Assembly (NCBI GenBank): GCA_023228705.1
Contig: JALOAS010000088.1
Location: 1-13,156 of the forward strand
DNA length: 13,156 nt
Source of the DNA: Ottowia sp.
GTDB lineage: Bacteria; Pseudomonadota; Gammaproteobacteria; Burkholderiales; Burkholderiaceae_C
Direction: 5' to 3'
Positions within the stretch are counted from its first letter, which is position 1, and each line of letters opens with the position of its first letter. The position numbers and the translations under genes are program-made. A model generated the notes under the pieces. It saw only the letters and a list, made by a program, of their open reading frames with translations, had not been told where the DNA came from and did no database searches. Shown in pieces: positions 6,285 through 12,947 of the stretch.

Positions 6285-7067
6285 ATGGCCTTTGTGGTCC
6301 TCATCCCGGCGCGGCTGGCGTCCACGCGCCTGCCGGGCAAGGCGCTGGCCGACCTGGCGGGCAAGCCCATGATCGTGCGCGTGGCCGAGCAGGCGGCGCG
6401 CTCGGGCGCCAGCCGGGTCTGCGTGGCCACCGATGCGCAGGAAATTGTCTCGGCCTGCGCGGCGCACGGCGTTGCCGCGCTCATGACCCGCGCCGACCAC
6501 GCCAGCGGCACCGACCGTCTGGCCGAGGCCGCCCGGCAGTTGCAGCTGGACGAGAACGCCATCGTCGTCAACGTCCAGGGCGACGAACCGCTGGTCGAAC
6601 CGGCGCTGATCGCCGCCGTGGCCGGACTGCTTGCTGCCCGGCCCACGCTGCCCATGGCCACGGCCGCACACGCCATCACGCAGCAGGCGGACTTCGTCAA
6701 CCCCAACGTGGTCAAGGTCGTGACCGACGCGCAGGGCTGCGCGCTGCTCTTTTCGCGCGCGCCGCTGCCCTGGTGGCGCGACGGTGCCACGGGCAGCCGT
6801 GCCAGGCTGCCGCAGGCGCCGCAGGCGCTGCGCCACATCGGCATCTATGCCTACCGCGCCGGTTTCCTGCAAGCATTTGCGCAGCTGCCGCCCTGCGCAC
6901 TGGAGCAATGCGAGGGGCTGGAACAACTGCGCGCCTTGTGGCACGGGCACCGCATTGCCGTACACTTGGCTGCGCAGGCACCGGGCCCCGGCGTGGACAC
7001 CGCAGCCGACCTTGAGCGGGTTCGTGCTGTCCTTGGCCGCCAACCCGGGCCGGTGCGCAAGACGTGA
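6285..7067 (+). CDS. kdsB: 3-deoxy-manno-octulosonate cytidylyltransferase
   Basis: KdsB joins CTP and Kdo to make CMP-Kdo, the activated sugar transferred to lipid A; it is cytoplasmic. The 260-residue product shows the nucleotide-binding start IPARLASTRLPGK (7-19), VATD (47-50), HASGTDR (72-78), the metal-binding VVNVQGDEPLVEP (94-106), FSRAPLPW (156-163), HIGIYAYR (184-191) and the late GVDTAADLERV (236-246) holding the second conserved Asp. These agree in order and spacing with known KdsB proteins. The last 13 residues (LGRQPGPVRKT region) extend slightly past the usual end. The gene follows the Trm112-like gene by nine bases and precedes adk by 45 bases containing a palindrome. Confidence 0.97.
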   Translation: MAFVVLIPARLASTRLPGKALADLAGKPMIVRVAEQAARSGASRVCVATDAQEIVSACAAHGVAALMTRADHASGTDRLAEAARQLQLDENAIVVNVQGDEPLVEPALIAAVAGLLAARPTLPMATAAHAITQQADFVNPNVVKVVTDAQGCALLFSRAPLPWWRDGATGSRARLPQAPQALRHIGIYAYRAGFLQAFAQLPPCALEQCEGLEQLRALWHGHRIAVHLAAQAPGPGVDTAADLERVRAVLGRQPGPVRKT

Positions 7068-7068
7068 A

Positions 7069-7086
7069 CACGCTGCGCGCAGCGTG
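7069..7086. repeat. Perfect 18-bp palindrome between kdsB and adk
   Basis: CACGCTGCGCGCAGCGTG, starting one base after the kdsB stop, is its own reverse complement. As RNA it can form a stem of about seven pairs with a small loop. There is no T-run directly after it, only TTTT about 15 bases on, so it may be a transcript-processing or attenuating hairpin rather than a full terminator. Confidence 0.5.
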
Positions 7087-7112
7087 ACGCCACGGCATTT
7101 TCTGGGGACGAC

Positions 7113-7772
7113 ATGAGACTGATTCTTCTGGGCCCGCCCGGCGCGGGCAAAGGGACGCAGGCCACCTTCATTTGCCAAGAATACGGCATCGCACAAATCT
7201 CCACCGGCGACATGCTGCGTGCCGCGGTCAAGGCCGGCACCGAGCTGGGGCGGCAGGCCGAGAGCATCATGGAATCCGGCGCGCTGGTCAGCGACGAGAT
7301 CATCATCGCGCTGGTGCAGGACCGCATCCGGCAGGACGACTGTGCCAACGGTTTCCTGCTCGACGGCTTCCCGCGCACCATTCCCCAGGCCGACGCGCTG
7401 CGAGCCGCCGGCGTGCCGCTGGATTACGTGCTTGAAATCCAGGTGCCCTTCGACGCCATCGTCGAGCGCATGAGCGGCAGGCGCAGCCATCCGGCTTCGG
7501 GCCGCACGTACCACGTCAAGTTCAATCCGCCCCGGGTGCCCGGACAGGACGACGTCACCGGCGAGCCGCTGATCCAGCGCGACGACGACCGGGAAGACAC
7601 CGTGCGCAAGCGGCTGGCGGTCTACCGCGAGCAAACCGAGCCGCTGACCCGCTACTACCAGCAATGGCAGGCCACCGAGCCGGCCAACGCGCCGCGGTAC
7701 GTTGCCATCGATGGCGTCGGCAGCGTCGAGGAAATCAGGGCGCGCGCGCTGGCGGCGCTGCAAGGCCACTGA
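7113..7772 (+). CDS. adk: Adenylate kinase
   Basis: Adk interconverts ATP + AMP and 2 ADP in the cytoplasm. The 219-residue product has the P-loop GPPGAGKGT (7-15), the AMP-site TGDMLRAAV with Arg36, DGFPRTIPQA with Arg88, and Arg123, Arg156 and Arg167 at the positions known from E. coli Adk. It has the long LID domain (RRSHPASGRTYHVKF to QRDDD, about 122-159) without the four zinc cysteines seen in many Gram-positive enzymes. The ATG at 7113 follows GGGGAC at suitable spacing and gives the standard MRLILLG start. Probably transcribed with kdsB. A strong hairpin follows the stop. Confidence 0.98.
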   Translation: MRLILLGPPGAGKGTQATFICQEYGIAQISTGDMLRAAVKAGTELGRQAESIMESGALVSDEIIIALVQDRIRQDDCANGFLLDGFPRTIPQADALRAAGVPLDYVLEIQVPFDAIVERMSGRRSHPASGRTYHVKFNPPRVPGQDDVTGEPLIQRDDDREDTVRKRLAVYREQTEPLTRYYQQWQATEPANAPRYVAIDGVGSVEEIRARALAALQGH

Positions 7773-7776
7773 CGCA

Positions 7777-7813
7777 GGCAGGCGGCCGCTGGCGGTTCCC
7801 GCGGCCGCCTGCC
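7777..7813 (+). terminator. Strong 13-bp stem-loop after adk
   Basis: Perfect inverted repeat: GGCAGGCGGCCGC (7777-7789) and GCGGCCGCCTGCC (7801-7813), with an 11-base loop, four bases after the adk stop. No T-run follows. It probably ends or stabilises the 3' end of the exbB-to-adk transcript, but it is not a classic intrinsic terminator. Confidence 0.55.
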
Positions 7814-7908
7814 CGCTCGTGGGTATCGCTTCGGGCGAGGTTTGCCAACAGCGTTGCCGGCGCCTGCCGAGGTCGGACCCCCTCGGACAGGACGGGCAAG
7901 CTGCAGGT

Positions 7909-7914
7909 TATACT
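7909..7914 (+). promoter_or_regulatory. lexA -10 element
   Basis: TATACT is one mismatch from TATAAT and would start transcription about 40 bases before the lexA ATG. The -35 is poor; the best candidate is CGGACA at 7884-7889, 19 bases upstream. The element overlaps the first SOS box, which suits repression by LexA blocking RNA polymerase. Confidence 0.6.
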
Positions 7915-7930
7915 GTTCAAAGCACCAGTT
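7911..7930 (+). promoter_or_regulatory. Candidate SOS box 1 (LexA operator)
   Basis: TACTGTTCAAAGCACCAGTT. The left half TACTGT is perfect and the core is CTGT-N8-CCAG, one mismatch from the CTGT-N8-ACAG consensus. Its position on the -10 of lexA supports autoregulation. Confidence 0.65.
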
Positions 7931-7944
7931 GTCGATAAATACAG
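7929..7944 (+). promoter_or_regulatory. Candidate SOS box 2 (LexA operator)
   Basis: TTGTCGATAAATACAG has the form TTGT-N8-ACAG, one mismatch from CTGT-N8-ACAG, with an AT-rich centre. It lies 16 bases (centre to centre) downstream of box 1 and ends 16 bases before the lexA ATG. Tandem operators before lexA are known in E. coli. Confidence 0.55.
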
Positions 7945-7960
7945 GTGGATCCCCAAGCCC

Positions 7961-8659
7961 ATGACTGCCGAACTTCCCAAGCTCACGCCGCGCCAGCGCC
8001 AGGTATTGCAGTTGATAGAGCGCGCCATCCGCCGCAACGGCGCGCCGCCCACCCGGGCCGAGATCGCCGCGGAGCTGGGATTCAAGTCGGCCAACGCCGC
8101 CGAAGAACACCTGCGTGCGCTGGCACGCAAGGGCGCCATTGACCTGCTCAGCGGCACCGCGCGCGGGATCCGGCTCAAGGGCCCCACGCGCGCGCGCTTT
8201 CCGCTGCGCGCAGACACGCGCGCGCTGCCGGGAATGGAGCAGCTCATCCTGCCGCTGGTGGGCCGCGTGGCGGCGGGCTCGCCCATCCTGGCCGAGGAGC
8301 ACATCACGGGAACGTACACCGTGGCGCGCGCGCTGTTCAGCCGGCGCCCCGACTACCTGCTGCTGGTGCGCGGCATGTCCATGCAGGGCATTGGTATCAT
8401 GGACGGCGACTTGCTGGCGGTACACCGGACCAGCGACGTGCGCAACGGCCAGATCGTCGTGGCACGTCTGGATGACGAGGTGACGGTCAAGCGCCTGGAG
8501 CAGCGGCGCGGCCAGGTCACGCTGCGCGCGGAAAACCCGGACTTTGCCGACATCACCGTCGCCGCTGGCGAATCGCTGGTGATAGAGGGCCTTGCCGTCG
8601 GGCTGATCCGGCCCGACCTGGCGGGGCGCGTCGACGCGCACGACGCAGCACAGCCGTAG
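7961..8659 (+). CDS. lexA: LexA repressor, SOS-response regulator
   Basis: LexA represses DNA-damage genes and cleaves itself when stimulated by RecA filaments. The 232-residue product starts LTPRQRQVLQLIERAI, then a winged-helix DNA-binding region (PPTRAEIAAELGFKSANAAEEHLRAL, about 29-54 in all). The self-cleavage bond is Ala105-Gly106 in GRVAAGSP, the nucleophile is Ser140 in VRGMSMQG, and the base is Lys177 in EVTVKRL. The C-terminal domain is complete. I chose ATG at 7961 because it gives the normal N-terminus and follows the operators; the frame is open upstream, but an earlier start would place the operators inside the gene. RecA is not in the window. Confidence 0.97.
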   Translation: MTAELPKLTPRQRQVLQLIERAIRRNGAPPTRAEIAAELGFKSANAAEEHLRALARKGAIDLLSGTARGIRLKGPTRARFPLRADTRALPGMEQLILPLVGRVAAGSPILAEEHITGTYTVARALFSRRPDYLLLVRGMSMQGIGIMDGDLLAVHRTSDVRNGQIVVARLDDEVTVKRLEQRRGQVTLRAENPDFADITVAAGESLVIEGLAVGLIRPDLAGRVDAHDAAQP

Positions 8660-8672
8660 GCCGCCGCCCGCC

Positions 8673-8707
8673 CGCCGGCAACCCGGCGCGGCTGCGCCAG
8701 TGGCGCA
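8673..8707 (+). terminator. Two short hairpins after lexA
   Basis: CGCCGG-CAAC-CCGGCG (8673-8688) and TGCGCC-AGT-GGCGCA (8693-8707) are perfect six-pair stems with small loops, in tandem in the 70 bases between lexA and the next gene. No T-run follows, so termination is possible but not shown. Confidence 0.35.
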
Positions 8708-8729
8708 TCATGAGGAAGAGCAGACACGC

Positions 8730-9737
8730 ATGGCCATCGTCATTCTGGACGACTATCAGGACGCAGTGCGCAAGCTGGCGTGTGCCAGCCAGCTGGATCC
8801 CTACCCCGCCAAGGTCCACACGCACAGCGTCCGCGGCGTGGGCCGGCTGGCCATGCGCCTGCGCGATGCCGAAGTGCTCGTCCTCATTCGCGAGCGCACG
8901 GCGCTGACGCGCGAGCTCATAGAAAAGCTGCCGCGCCTGCGCATGGTGTCGCAGGTGGGCGAAGTGGGCGAGCACGTCGACCTTGACGCGTGCACCGAAC
9001 GCGGCATCGTGGTGGCCGAAGGCGTGGGCTCGCCCATTCCAACGGCCGAGCTGACCTGGGCGCTCATCCTGGCGGCAGCACGCCGGCTGCCGCAATACAT
9101 CAGCCACCTCAAGCAGGGAGCCTGGCAGCAGTCCGGGCTCAAGGCAGCGTCCATGCCACCCAACTTCGGGCTGGGCACCATCCTGCACGGACACACGCTG
9201 GGTGTCTGGGGCTATGGGCGGGTCGGTCGCATCGTTGCCGGCTACGGCCGCGCTTTTGGCATGAACGTGCGGGTCTGGGGCTCGCCCGATTCCATGCGGC
9301 GCGCGCACGGCGACGGCCACGCCTGCGCTGCCTCGCGCGACGCGCTGCTTGCGCAGTCGGACTTCCTCACCCTGCATCTGCGGCTGAGCCAGGCGACCCG
9401 GGGCATGCTGGGGCTGCAAGACCTGGCGCGCATGAAGCCCACCGCCACGCTGGTCAACACCTCGCGCGCCGAGCTGCTGCAGCCGCAGGCGCTGGTTGCC
9501 GCCCTGCAGCGGGGCCGGCCCGGCATGGCTGCCGTCGACGTCTTCGAGCAAGAGCCCATCCTGCGCGGTCACGCCCTGTTGCGACTGGAAAACTGCATTT
9601 GCACGCCGCACATCGGCCACGTCGAGCAGCAGAACTACGAGCTGCAGTTCAGCACCGCATTTGACAACATCGTCAACTACCTGAGGCGCCAGCCCAGCCA
9701 CGTCGTCAACCCGCAGGCGCTGGCGCCAGCGCCCTGA
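8730..9737 (+). CDS. D-2-hydroxyacid dehydrogenase family protein
   Basis: This 335-residue protein belongs to the NAD(P)-dependent D-2-hydroxyacid dehydrogenases, which include phosphoglycerate, glycerate/hydroxypyruvate and formate dehydrogenases. The dinucleotide motif is VWGYGRVG (159-166, GxGxxG). The catalytic set is Arg246 (VNTSRAELL), Glu275 (DVFEQEP) and His294 (TPHIGHVEQ). The acidic residue that usually ends the second Rossmann strand is absent: the segment reads VRVWGSPDS (180-188), so NADP use is conceivable. There is no C-terminal ACT domain, so it is not a full-length regulated SerA. The substrate cannot be told from sequence. The ATG at 8730 is chosen, with AGGAAGAG upstream (8713-8720) and the standard N-terminus MAIVILDDYQDAV; an ATG at 8700 would add ten residues. 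Confidence 0.92.
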   Translation: MAIVILDDYQDAVRKLACASQLDPYPAKVHTHSVRGVGRLAMRLRDAEVLVLIRERTALTRELIEKLPRLRMVSQVGEVGEHVDLDACTERGIVVAEGVGSPIPTAELTWALILAAARRLPQYISHLKQGAWQQSGLKAASMPPNFGLGTILHGHTLGVWGYGRVGRIVAGYGRAFGMNVRVWGSPDSMRRAHGDGHACAASRDALLAQSDFLTLHLRLSQATRGMLGLQDLARMKPTATLVNTSRAELLQPQALVAALQRGRPGMAAVDVFEQEPILRGHALLRLENCICTPHIGHVEQQNYELQFSTAFDNIVNYLRRQPSHVVNPQALAPAP

Positions 9738-9802
9738 CCGCCGGCCGTAACCGCAAACCGCGGGGTGGGTTGCGCCAACTTTACGAGCCAGCGGCAGGGC
9801 AG

Positions 9803-9832
9803 TTGCACAAACGATACAGGCTTGCGTTATAG
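9803..9832 (+). promoter_or_regulatory. Likely sigma-70 promoter of phaZ
   Basis: TTGCAC (9803-9808), an 18-base spacer and TTATAG (9827-9832), or TATAGT one base on. This puts the transcription start about 30 bases before the phaZ ATG. It is the best promoter match in the 130-base gap. Confidence 0.5.
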
Positions 9833-9867
9833 TGCGCATAACAGTTATTTCCAAAAGAAACAAGCTC

Positions 9868-11238
9868 ATGCTCTACACCATTTATGAAACCCAGCGCGCG
9901 CTCATCGAGCCGTTTTCCGAATTTGCGGAAGCTGCGGCCAGGATATACCAGAGCCCGCATTCCGTCATGGGGCAACTGCCCGGTGCGCAGCGCTTGTCCG
10001 CGTCCTATTCGCTGTTCAACCGCCTGGGCCGGGACTACGGCAAACCGGTGTTTGACATCCAGAAGATCGACGTGGACGGGCAATCGGTGGTCATCGACGA
10101 GCGCGTGACCCTGAGCAAGCCGTTCTGCAACCTGCTGCGTTTCAAGCGGTTCACCGACGACCCCAAGACGCTGGCGACGCTGAAGGAGCAGCCGGTGGTG
10201 CTGATCGTGGCGCCGCTGTCCGGGCACTACGCCACGCTGCTGCGCGACACGGTGCGCACCATGCTGCGAGGCAACAAGGTCTACCTGACCGACTGGCAAA
10301 ACGCACGCGACATCCCGGCGGGCGAAGGCAAGTTCGGGCTGGACGATTACGTGGCGTACGTCCAGGAATTCATCCAGTACATCCAGGCGGACTACGGCAA
10401 CTGCCATGTGGTCGGCGTCTGCCAGCCGACGGTCCCGGTGCTGGCCGCCATCTCGCTGATGGCCACGCGCGGCGAGAAGACGCCGCTGTCCATGACCATG
10501 ATGGGTGGGCCCATAGACGCGCGGCGGGCGCCGACGTCGGTCGACGACCTGGCCACCAAGCACAGCCACCAGTGGTTCGAGAACAACCTGATCTACAAGG
10601 TGCCACGCAAGTACGCCGGCGCCGGTCGCGCGGTCTATCCGGGGTTCCTGCAGCACGCCGGGTTCATGGGCATGAACCCGCGGCGCCACATGCAGAGCCA
10701 CTGGGACTTCTTCCAGGACCTGGTCAAGGGAGACGATGGCAGTGCCGATGCGCATCGCGCGTTCTACGACGAGTACAACGCCGTGCTGGACATGGACTCG
10801 GCGTTCTACCTGGACACCATCCGCATCGTGTTCCAGGAATTCCGGCTCATGAAGGGCATTTGGGACGTCCGCAACAGCAGCGGCGAGCTGGAGCGCGTGC
10901 GTCCGCAGGACATCAGCCAGACCGCGCTGCTGACCATAGAGGGCGAGCTGGACGACATCTCCGGCTCCGGGCAGACCAAGGCAGCGCACGACCTGTGCAC
11001 GGGCATCCCGGCCCAGGCCAAAGAGCACTTCGTCATGGAGGGCGCGGGCCACTACGGCATCTTCAGCGGCCGGCGCTGGCGCAAACAAGTGTACCCGCGG
11101 CTGCAGGCCTTCATCAAGAAATACAACGGCAATACCGGCCGCAGACTGGACGAGCTTGCCGAGGCGTCGGCGGCGGCTGACTCGGCCACCGACACCGCGG
11201 CAAAATCGCACAAGCGGGCCGCGGCCCGGGCCGCCTGA
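9868..11238 (+). CDS. phaZ: Intracellular polyhydroxybutyrate depolymerase, PhaZ1 type
   Basis: This enzyme mobilises native PHB storage granules, releasing 3-hydroxybutyrate units. The 456-residue product follows the Ralstonia PhaZa1 pattern throughout: PLSGHYATLLRDTVRTML, KVYLTDWQNARD, the nucleophile box VVGVCQPTVPVLAAISLM with Cys185 in place of the serine of ordinary lipases, TMMGGPIDARRAPT, VYPGFLQHAGFMGMNP, EGELDDISGSGQT with the acidic triad residue (Asp362 or 363) and GHYGIFSGRRW with His395. After residue 421 there is a tail rich in Ala, Lys and Arg (AAKSHKRAAARAA) that is not part of the core. The ATG at 9868 is chosen because MLYTIYETQRALIEPF matches the family start; an ATG at 9832 lies on the -10. 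The ferredoxin and 3-hydroxybutyrate dehydrogenase genes follow. Confidence 0.95.
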   Translation: MLYTIYETQRALIEPFSEFAEAAARIYQSPHSVMGQLPGAQRLSASYSLFNRLGRDYGKPVFDIQKIDVDGQSVVIDERVTLSKPFCNLLRFKRFTDDPKTLATLKEQPVVLIVAPLSGHYATLLRDTVRTMLRGNKVYLTDWQNARDIPAGEGKFGLDDYVAYVQEFIQYIQADYGNCHVVGVCQPTVPVLAAISLMATRGEKTPLSMTMMGGPIDARRAPTSVDDLATKHSHQWFENNLIYKVPRKYAGAGRAVYPGFLQHAGFMGMNPRRHMQSHWDFFQDLVKGDDGSADAHRAFYDEYNAVLDMDSAFYLDTIRIVFQEFRLMKGIWDVRNSSGELERVRPQDISQTALLTIEGELDDISGSGQTKAAHDLCTGIPAQAKEHFVMEGAGHYGIFSGRRWRKQVYPRLQAFIKKYNGNTGRRLDELAEASAAADSATDTAAKSHKRAAARAA

Positions 11239-11240
11239 TC

Positions 11241-11263
11241 GCGCCGGGACGCGGTCCCGGCGC
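11241..11263. terminator. Perfect 10-bp hairpin after phaZ
   Basis: Arms GCGCCGGGAC and GTCCCGGCGC around a GCG loop, two bases after the phaZ stop. Instead of a T-run, the next bases are TACACT, a possible -10 of the following gene. Confidence 0.55.
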
Positions 11264-11269
11264 TACACT
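11264..11269 (+). promoter_or_regulatory. Possible -10 element of the ferredoxin gene
   Basis: TACACT stands eight bases before the ATG at 11278, which would make the transcript leaderless or nearly so. Its -35 would fall at or in the hairpin and is not recognisable, so this is tentative. Confidence 0.3.
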
Positions 11270-11277
11270 GGGCGGTC

Positions 11278-11967
11278 ATGGCGAATGATCACGCAGGCTC
11301 GGCTTCCGCTGCGCAGCCGCTGGCAGACCGCATTCTCGATGCACTGCCGCAGACGCAGTGCCAGCGCTGCGGCTACGCCGATTGCGCCGCGTACGCCCAC
11401 GCGATGGCTGCCGGCGAGGCCGAAATCAATCGCTGCCCACCTGGTGGCGCCGAAGGCGTGCGCCGGCTGGCGGCCCTGACCCAGCGCCCCATCCTGCCGC
11501 TGGACCCCGAGCACGGCACGGAAGGCCCACGCAGCGTCGCATGGATAGACGAGAGCTGGTGCATAGGCTGCACGCTGTGCATCAAGGCCTGCCCGGTCGA
11601 CTGCATCATCGGCACCAACAAGGCCATGCACACGGTGGTCGAGTCCGAATGCACCGGCTGCGAGCTGTGCGTTGCGGCCTGTCCGGTGGACTGCATACAC
11701 ATGGAAAATGTCACGGGCACGCGCAGCGGCTGGGACGCGTGGTCGGCAGCGCAGGCCGAGTCCGCGCGCTCGCGCTACGCGCTGCGCCAGGCGCGTAGCG
11801 CCGGCAAGGCCACCGCAGGCGCCCGAAGCCCTGCCGCAGCCACTCAGACCCAGCCGAGTGCCGCAGCGCCCGGAGCTGCCCTTTCCGGCACGCACGACAA
11901 GCAGCGCAAGCACGCGGCCGTGGCGGCTGCCCTGGCGCGTGCCCGCGCGCGCCGGGGAACAGGCTGA
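11278..11967 (+). CDS. Soluble RnfB/RsxB-like ferredoxin with three Fe-S sites
   Basis: The 229-residue protein has an RnfB-type Fe-S domain with Cys28, Cys31, Cys36 and Cys53 (TQCQRCGYADC to INRCPPGG). Two ferredoxin clusters follow: CIGCTLCIKACPVDCI (Cys95, 98, 101, 105 and Cys109) and CTGCELCVAACPVDCI (Cys125, 128, 131, 135 and Cys139), each pair predicting a [4Fe-4S] cluster. RnfB normally starts with a membrane helix and works in the six-subunit Rnf/Rsx electron-transport complex; here the N-terminus is hydrophilic (MANDHAGSASAAQ) and no other rnf gene is near, so it is probably a cytoplasmic electron carrier. Residues 150-229 are a low-complexity Ala/Arg/Ser tail. It lies between two PHB-degradation genes. 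Domain assignment is firm; the partner is unknown. Confidence 0.9.
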   Translation: MANDHAGSASAAQPLADRILDALPQTQCQRCGYADCAAYAHAMAAGEAEINRCPPGGAEGVRRLAALTQRPILPLDPEHGTEGPRSVAWIDESWCIGCTLCIKACPVDCIIGTNKAMHTVVESECTGCELCVAACPVDCIHMENVTGTRSGWDAWSAAQAESARSRYALRQARSAGKATAGARSPAAATQTQPSAAAPGAALSGTHDKQRKHAAVAAALARARARRGTG

Positions 11968-11983
11968 GCAGCCCAGACACGCG

Positions 11984-12012
11984 TTGACAAACGCCGCGCC
12001 GACCACCATATG
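11984..12012 (+). promoter_or_regulatory. Likely promoter of the 3-hydroxybutyrate dehydrogenase gene
   Basis: A perfect -35 TTGACA (11984-11989), a 17-base spacer and a weaker -10 CATATG (12007-12012). This gives a leader of roughly 75 bases. It suggests the gene can be transcribed on its own rather than only from phaZ. Confidence 0.5.
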
Positions 12013-12092
12013 CGGCACAGAGCCACGCCGCAGCGTATCAGGCCGCCCCGTGACCCGCCCATCAACGTCATAACCCCTTGAAAGGAAACCAC

Positions 12093-12917
12093 ATGAGCTC
12101 AACCAACACGCCCGAGGTCCGGGCAACCACCACCCTCAGCCTGAAGGGCAAGACCGCGCTGGTCACGGGCGCTGCCAGCGGCATCGCCAAGCGCATTTCC
12201 GAGGTTTTTGCCGATGCCGGCGCGAACGTGGTCATCACCGACCTGGCGGCGGACGCGGCGCAGGCCACGGCAGCGGAGATTGCCAAAAAAGGCGTCCGCA
12301 CGCTGGGCCTGGCGATGGACGTCACCAACGAGGATGCGGTCGAGCAGGCGTTCAGGCAGACCGAACAGGAACTGGGCCCGGTCGACATCCTGGTCAGCAG
12401 CGCCGGCATCCAGATCGTCGCGCCCATCCAGGACTTCAAGTTCTCCGACTGGAAGAAGCTCATTGCCGTGCACCTGGACGGCGGCTTTTTGACGGCGCGC
12501 GCAGCCGTGCGCCAGATGATCGCTTCCGGCCGCGGCGGCAGCATCATCTTCATGGGCTCGGTGCACTCCAAGGAGGCGTCCAAGCTCAAGAGCCCCTACG
12601 TGGCGGCCAAGCACGGCCTGGAGGGCCTGGCCAAGGTCATTGCCAAGGAAGGCGCAGAGCACAACATCCGCACCAACGTGATCTGCCCCGGATTCGTGCG
12701 CACGCCGCTGGTTGACAAGCAGATCCCCGAGCAGGCCGAGGAGCTGGGAATCAGCGAGGAAGAAGTGATCAAGAACGTCATGCTCAAGGAAACGGTGGAC
12801 GCCGAATTCACCACCGTGGACGACGTGGCGCAGGCGGCGCTGACCTTTGCCACCTGGCCCAGCAACGCGCTCACCGGCCAGTCGCTGGTCGTCAGCCACG
12901 GCTGGTTCATGCAGTAA
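12093..12917 (+). CDS. 3-hydroxybutyrate dehydrogenase, SDR family
   Basis: The enzyme oxidises D-3-hydroxybutyrate to acetoacetate with NAD+, the step after PHB depolymerisation. The 274-residue product is a classical short-chain dehydrogenase: cofactor motif TGAASGIA (25-32), Asp50 at the end of the second strand favouring NAD, SSAGIQ (102-107), catalytic Ser156 (MGSVHS), Tyr169 and Lys173 (SPYVAAKHG), then NVICPGFVRTPLVDKQIPEQ and a C-terminal TGQSLVVSHGWFMQ. The GSVHSKEAS segment and the C-terminus are what I recall from Burkholderiales 3-hydroxybutyrate dehydrogenases. The third glycine of the usual TGxxxGxG motif is Ala32. The ATG at 12093 has AAAGGA (12081-12086) at good spacing; a TTG at 12078 would put that site inside the gene. 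Substrate is inferred from similarity and from phaZ upstream. Confidence 0.88.
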   Translation: MSSTNTPEVRATTTLSLKGKTALVTGAASGIAKRISEVFADAGANVVITDLAADAAQATAAEIAKKGVRTLGLAMDVTNEDAVEQAFRQTEQELGPVDILVSSAGIQIVAPIQDFKFSDWKKLIAVHLDGGFLTARAAVRQMIASGRGGSIIFMGSVHSKEASKLKSPYVAAKHGLEGLAKVIAKEGAEHNIRTNVICPGFVRTPLVDKQIPEQAEELGISEEEVIKNVMLKETVDAEFTTVDDVAQAALTFATWPSNALTGQSLVVSHGWFMQ

Positions 12918-12947
12918 AAGCCGCACGGCGACACGGCGCGCATCAGG

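Noticed and set aside
5952..7769. A 605-codon open frame on the - strand opposite the Trm112-like gene, kdsB and adk
   Set aside because: Its translation is Arg/Ala/Gly/Gln-rich without any recognisable domain. It mirrors the third-position GC bias of three certain genes on the + strand.
8553..11211. Long - strand open frames opposite the dehydrogenase (8553-9869) and phaZ (9781-11211)
   Set aside because: Both are antisense to well-conserved proteins, and neither translation shows domain-like sequence.
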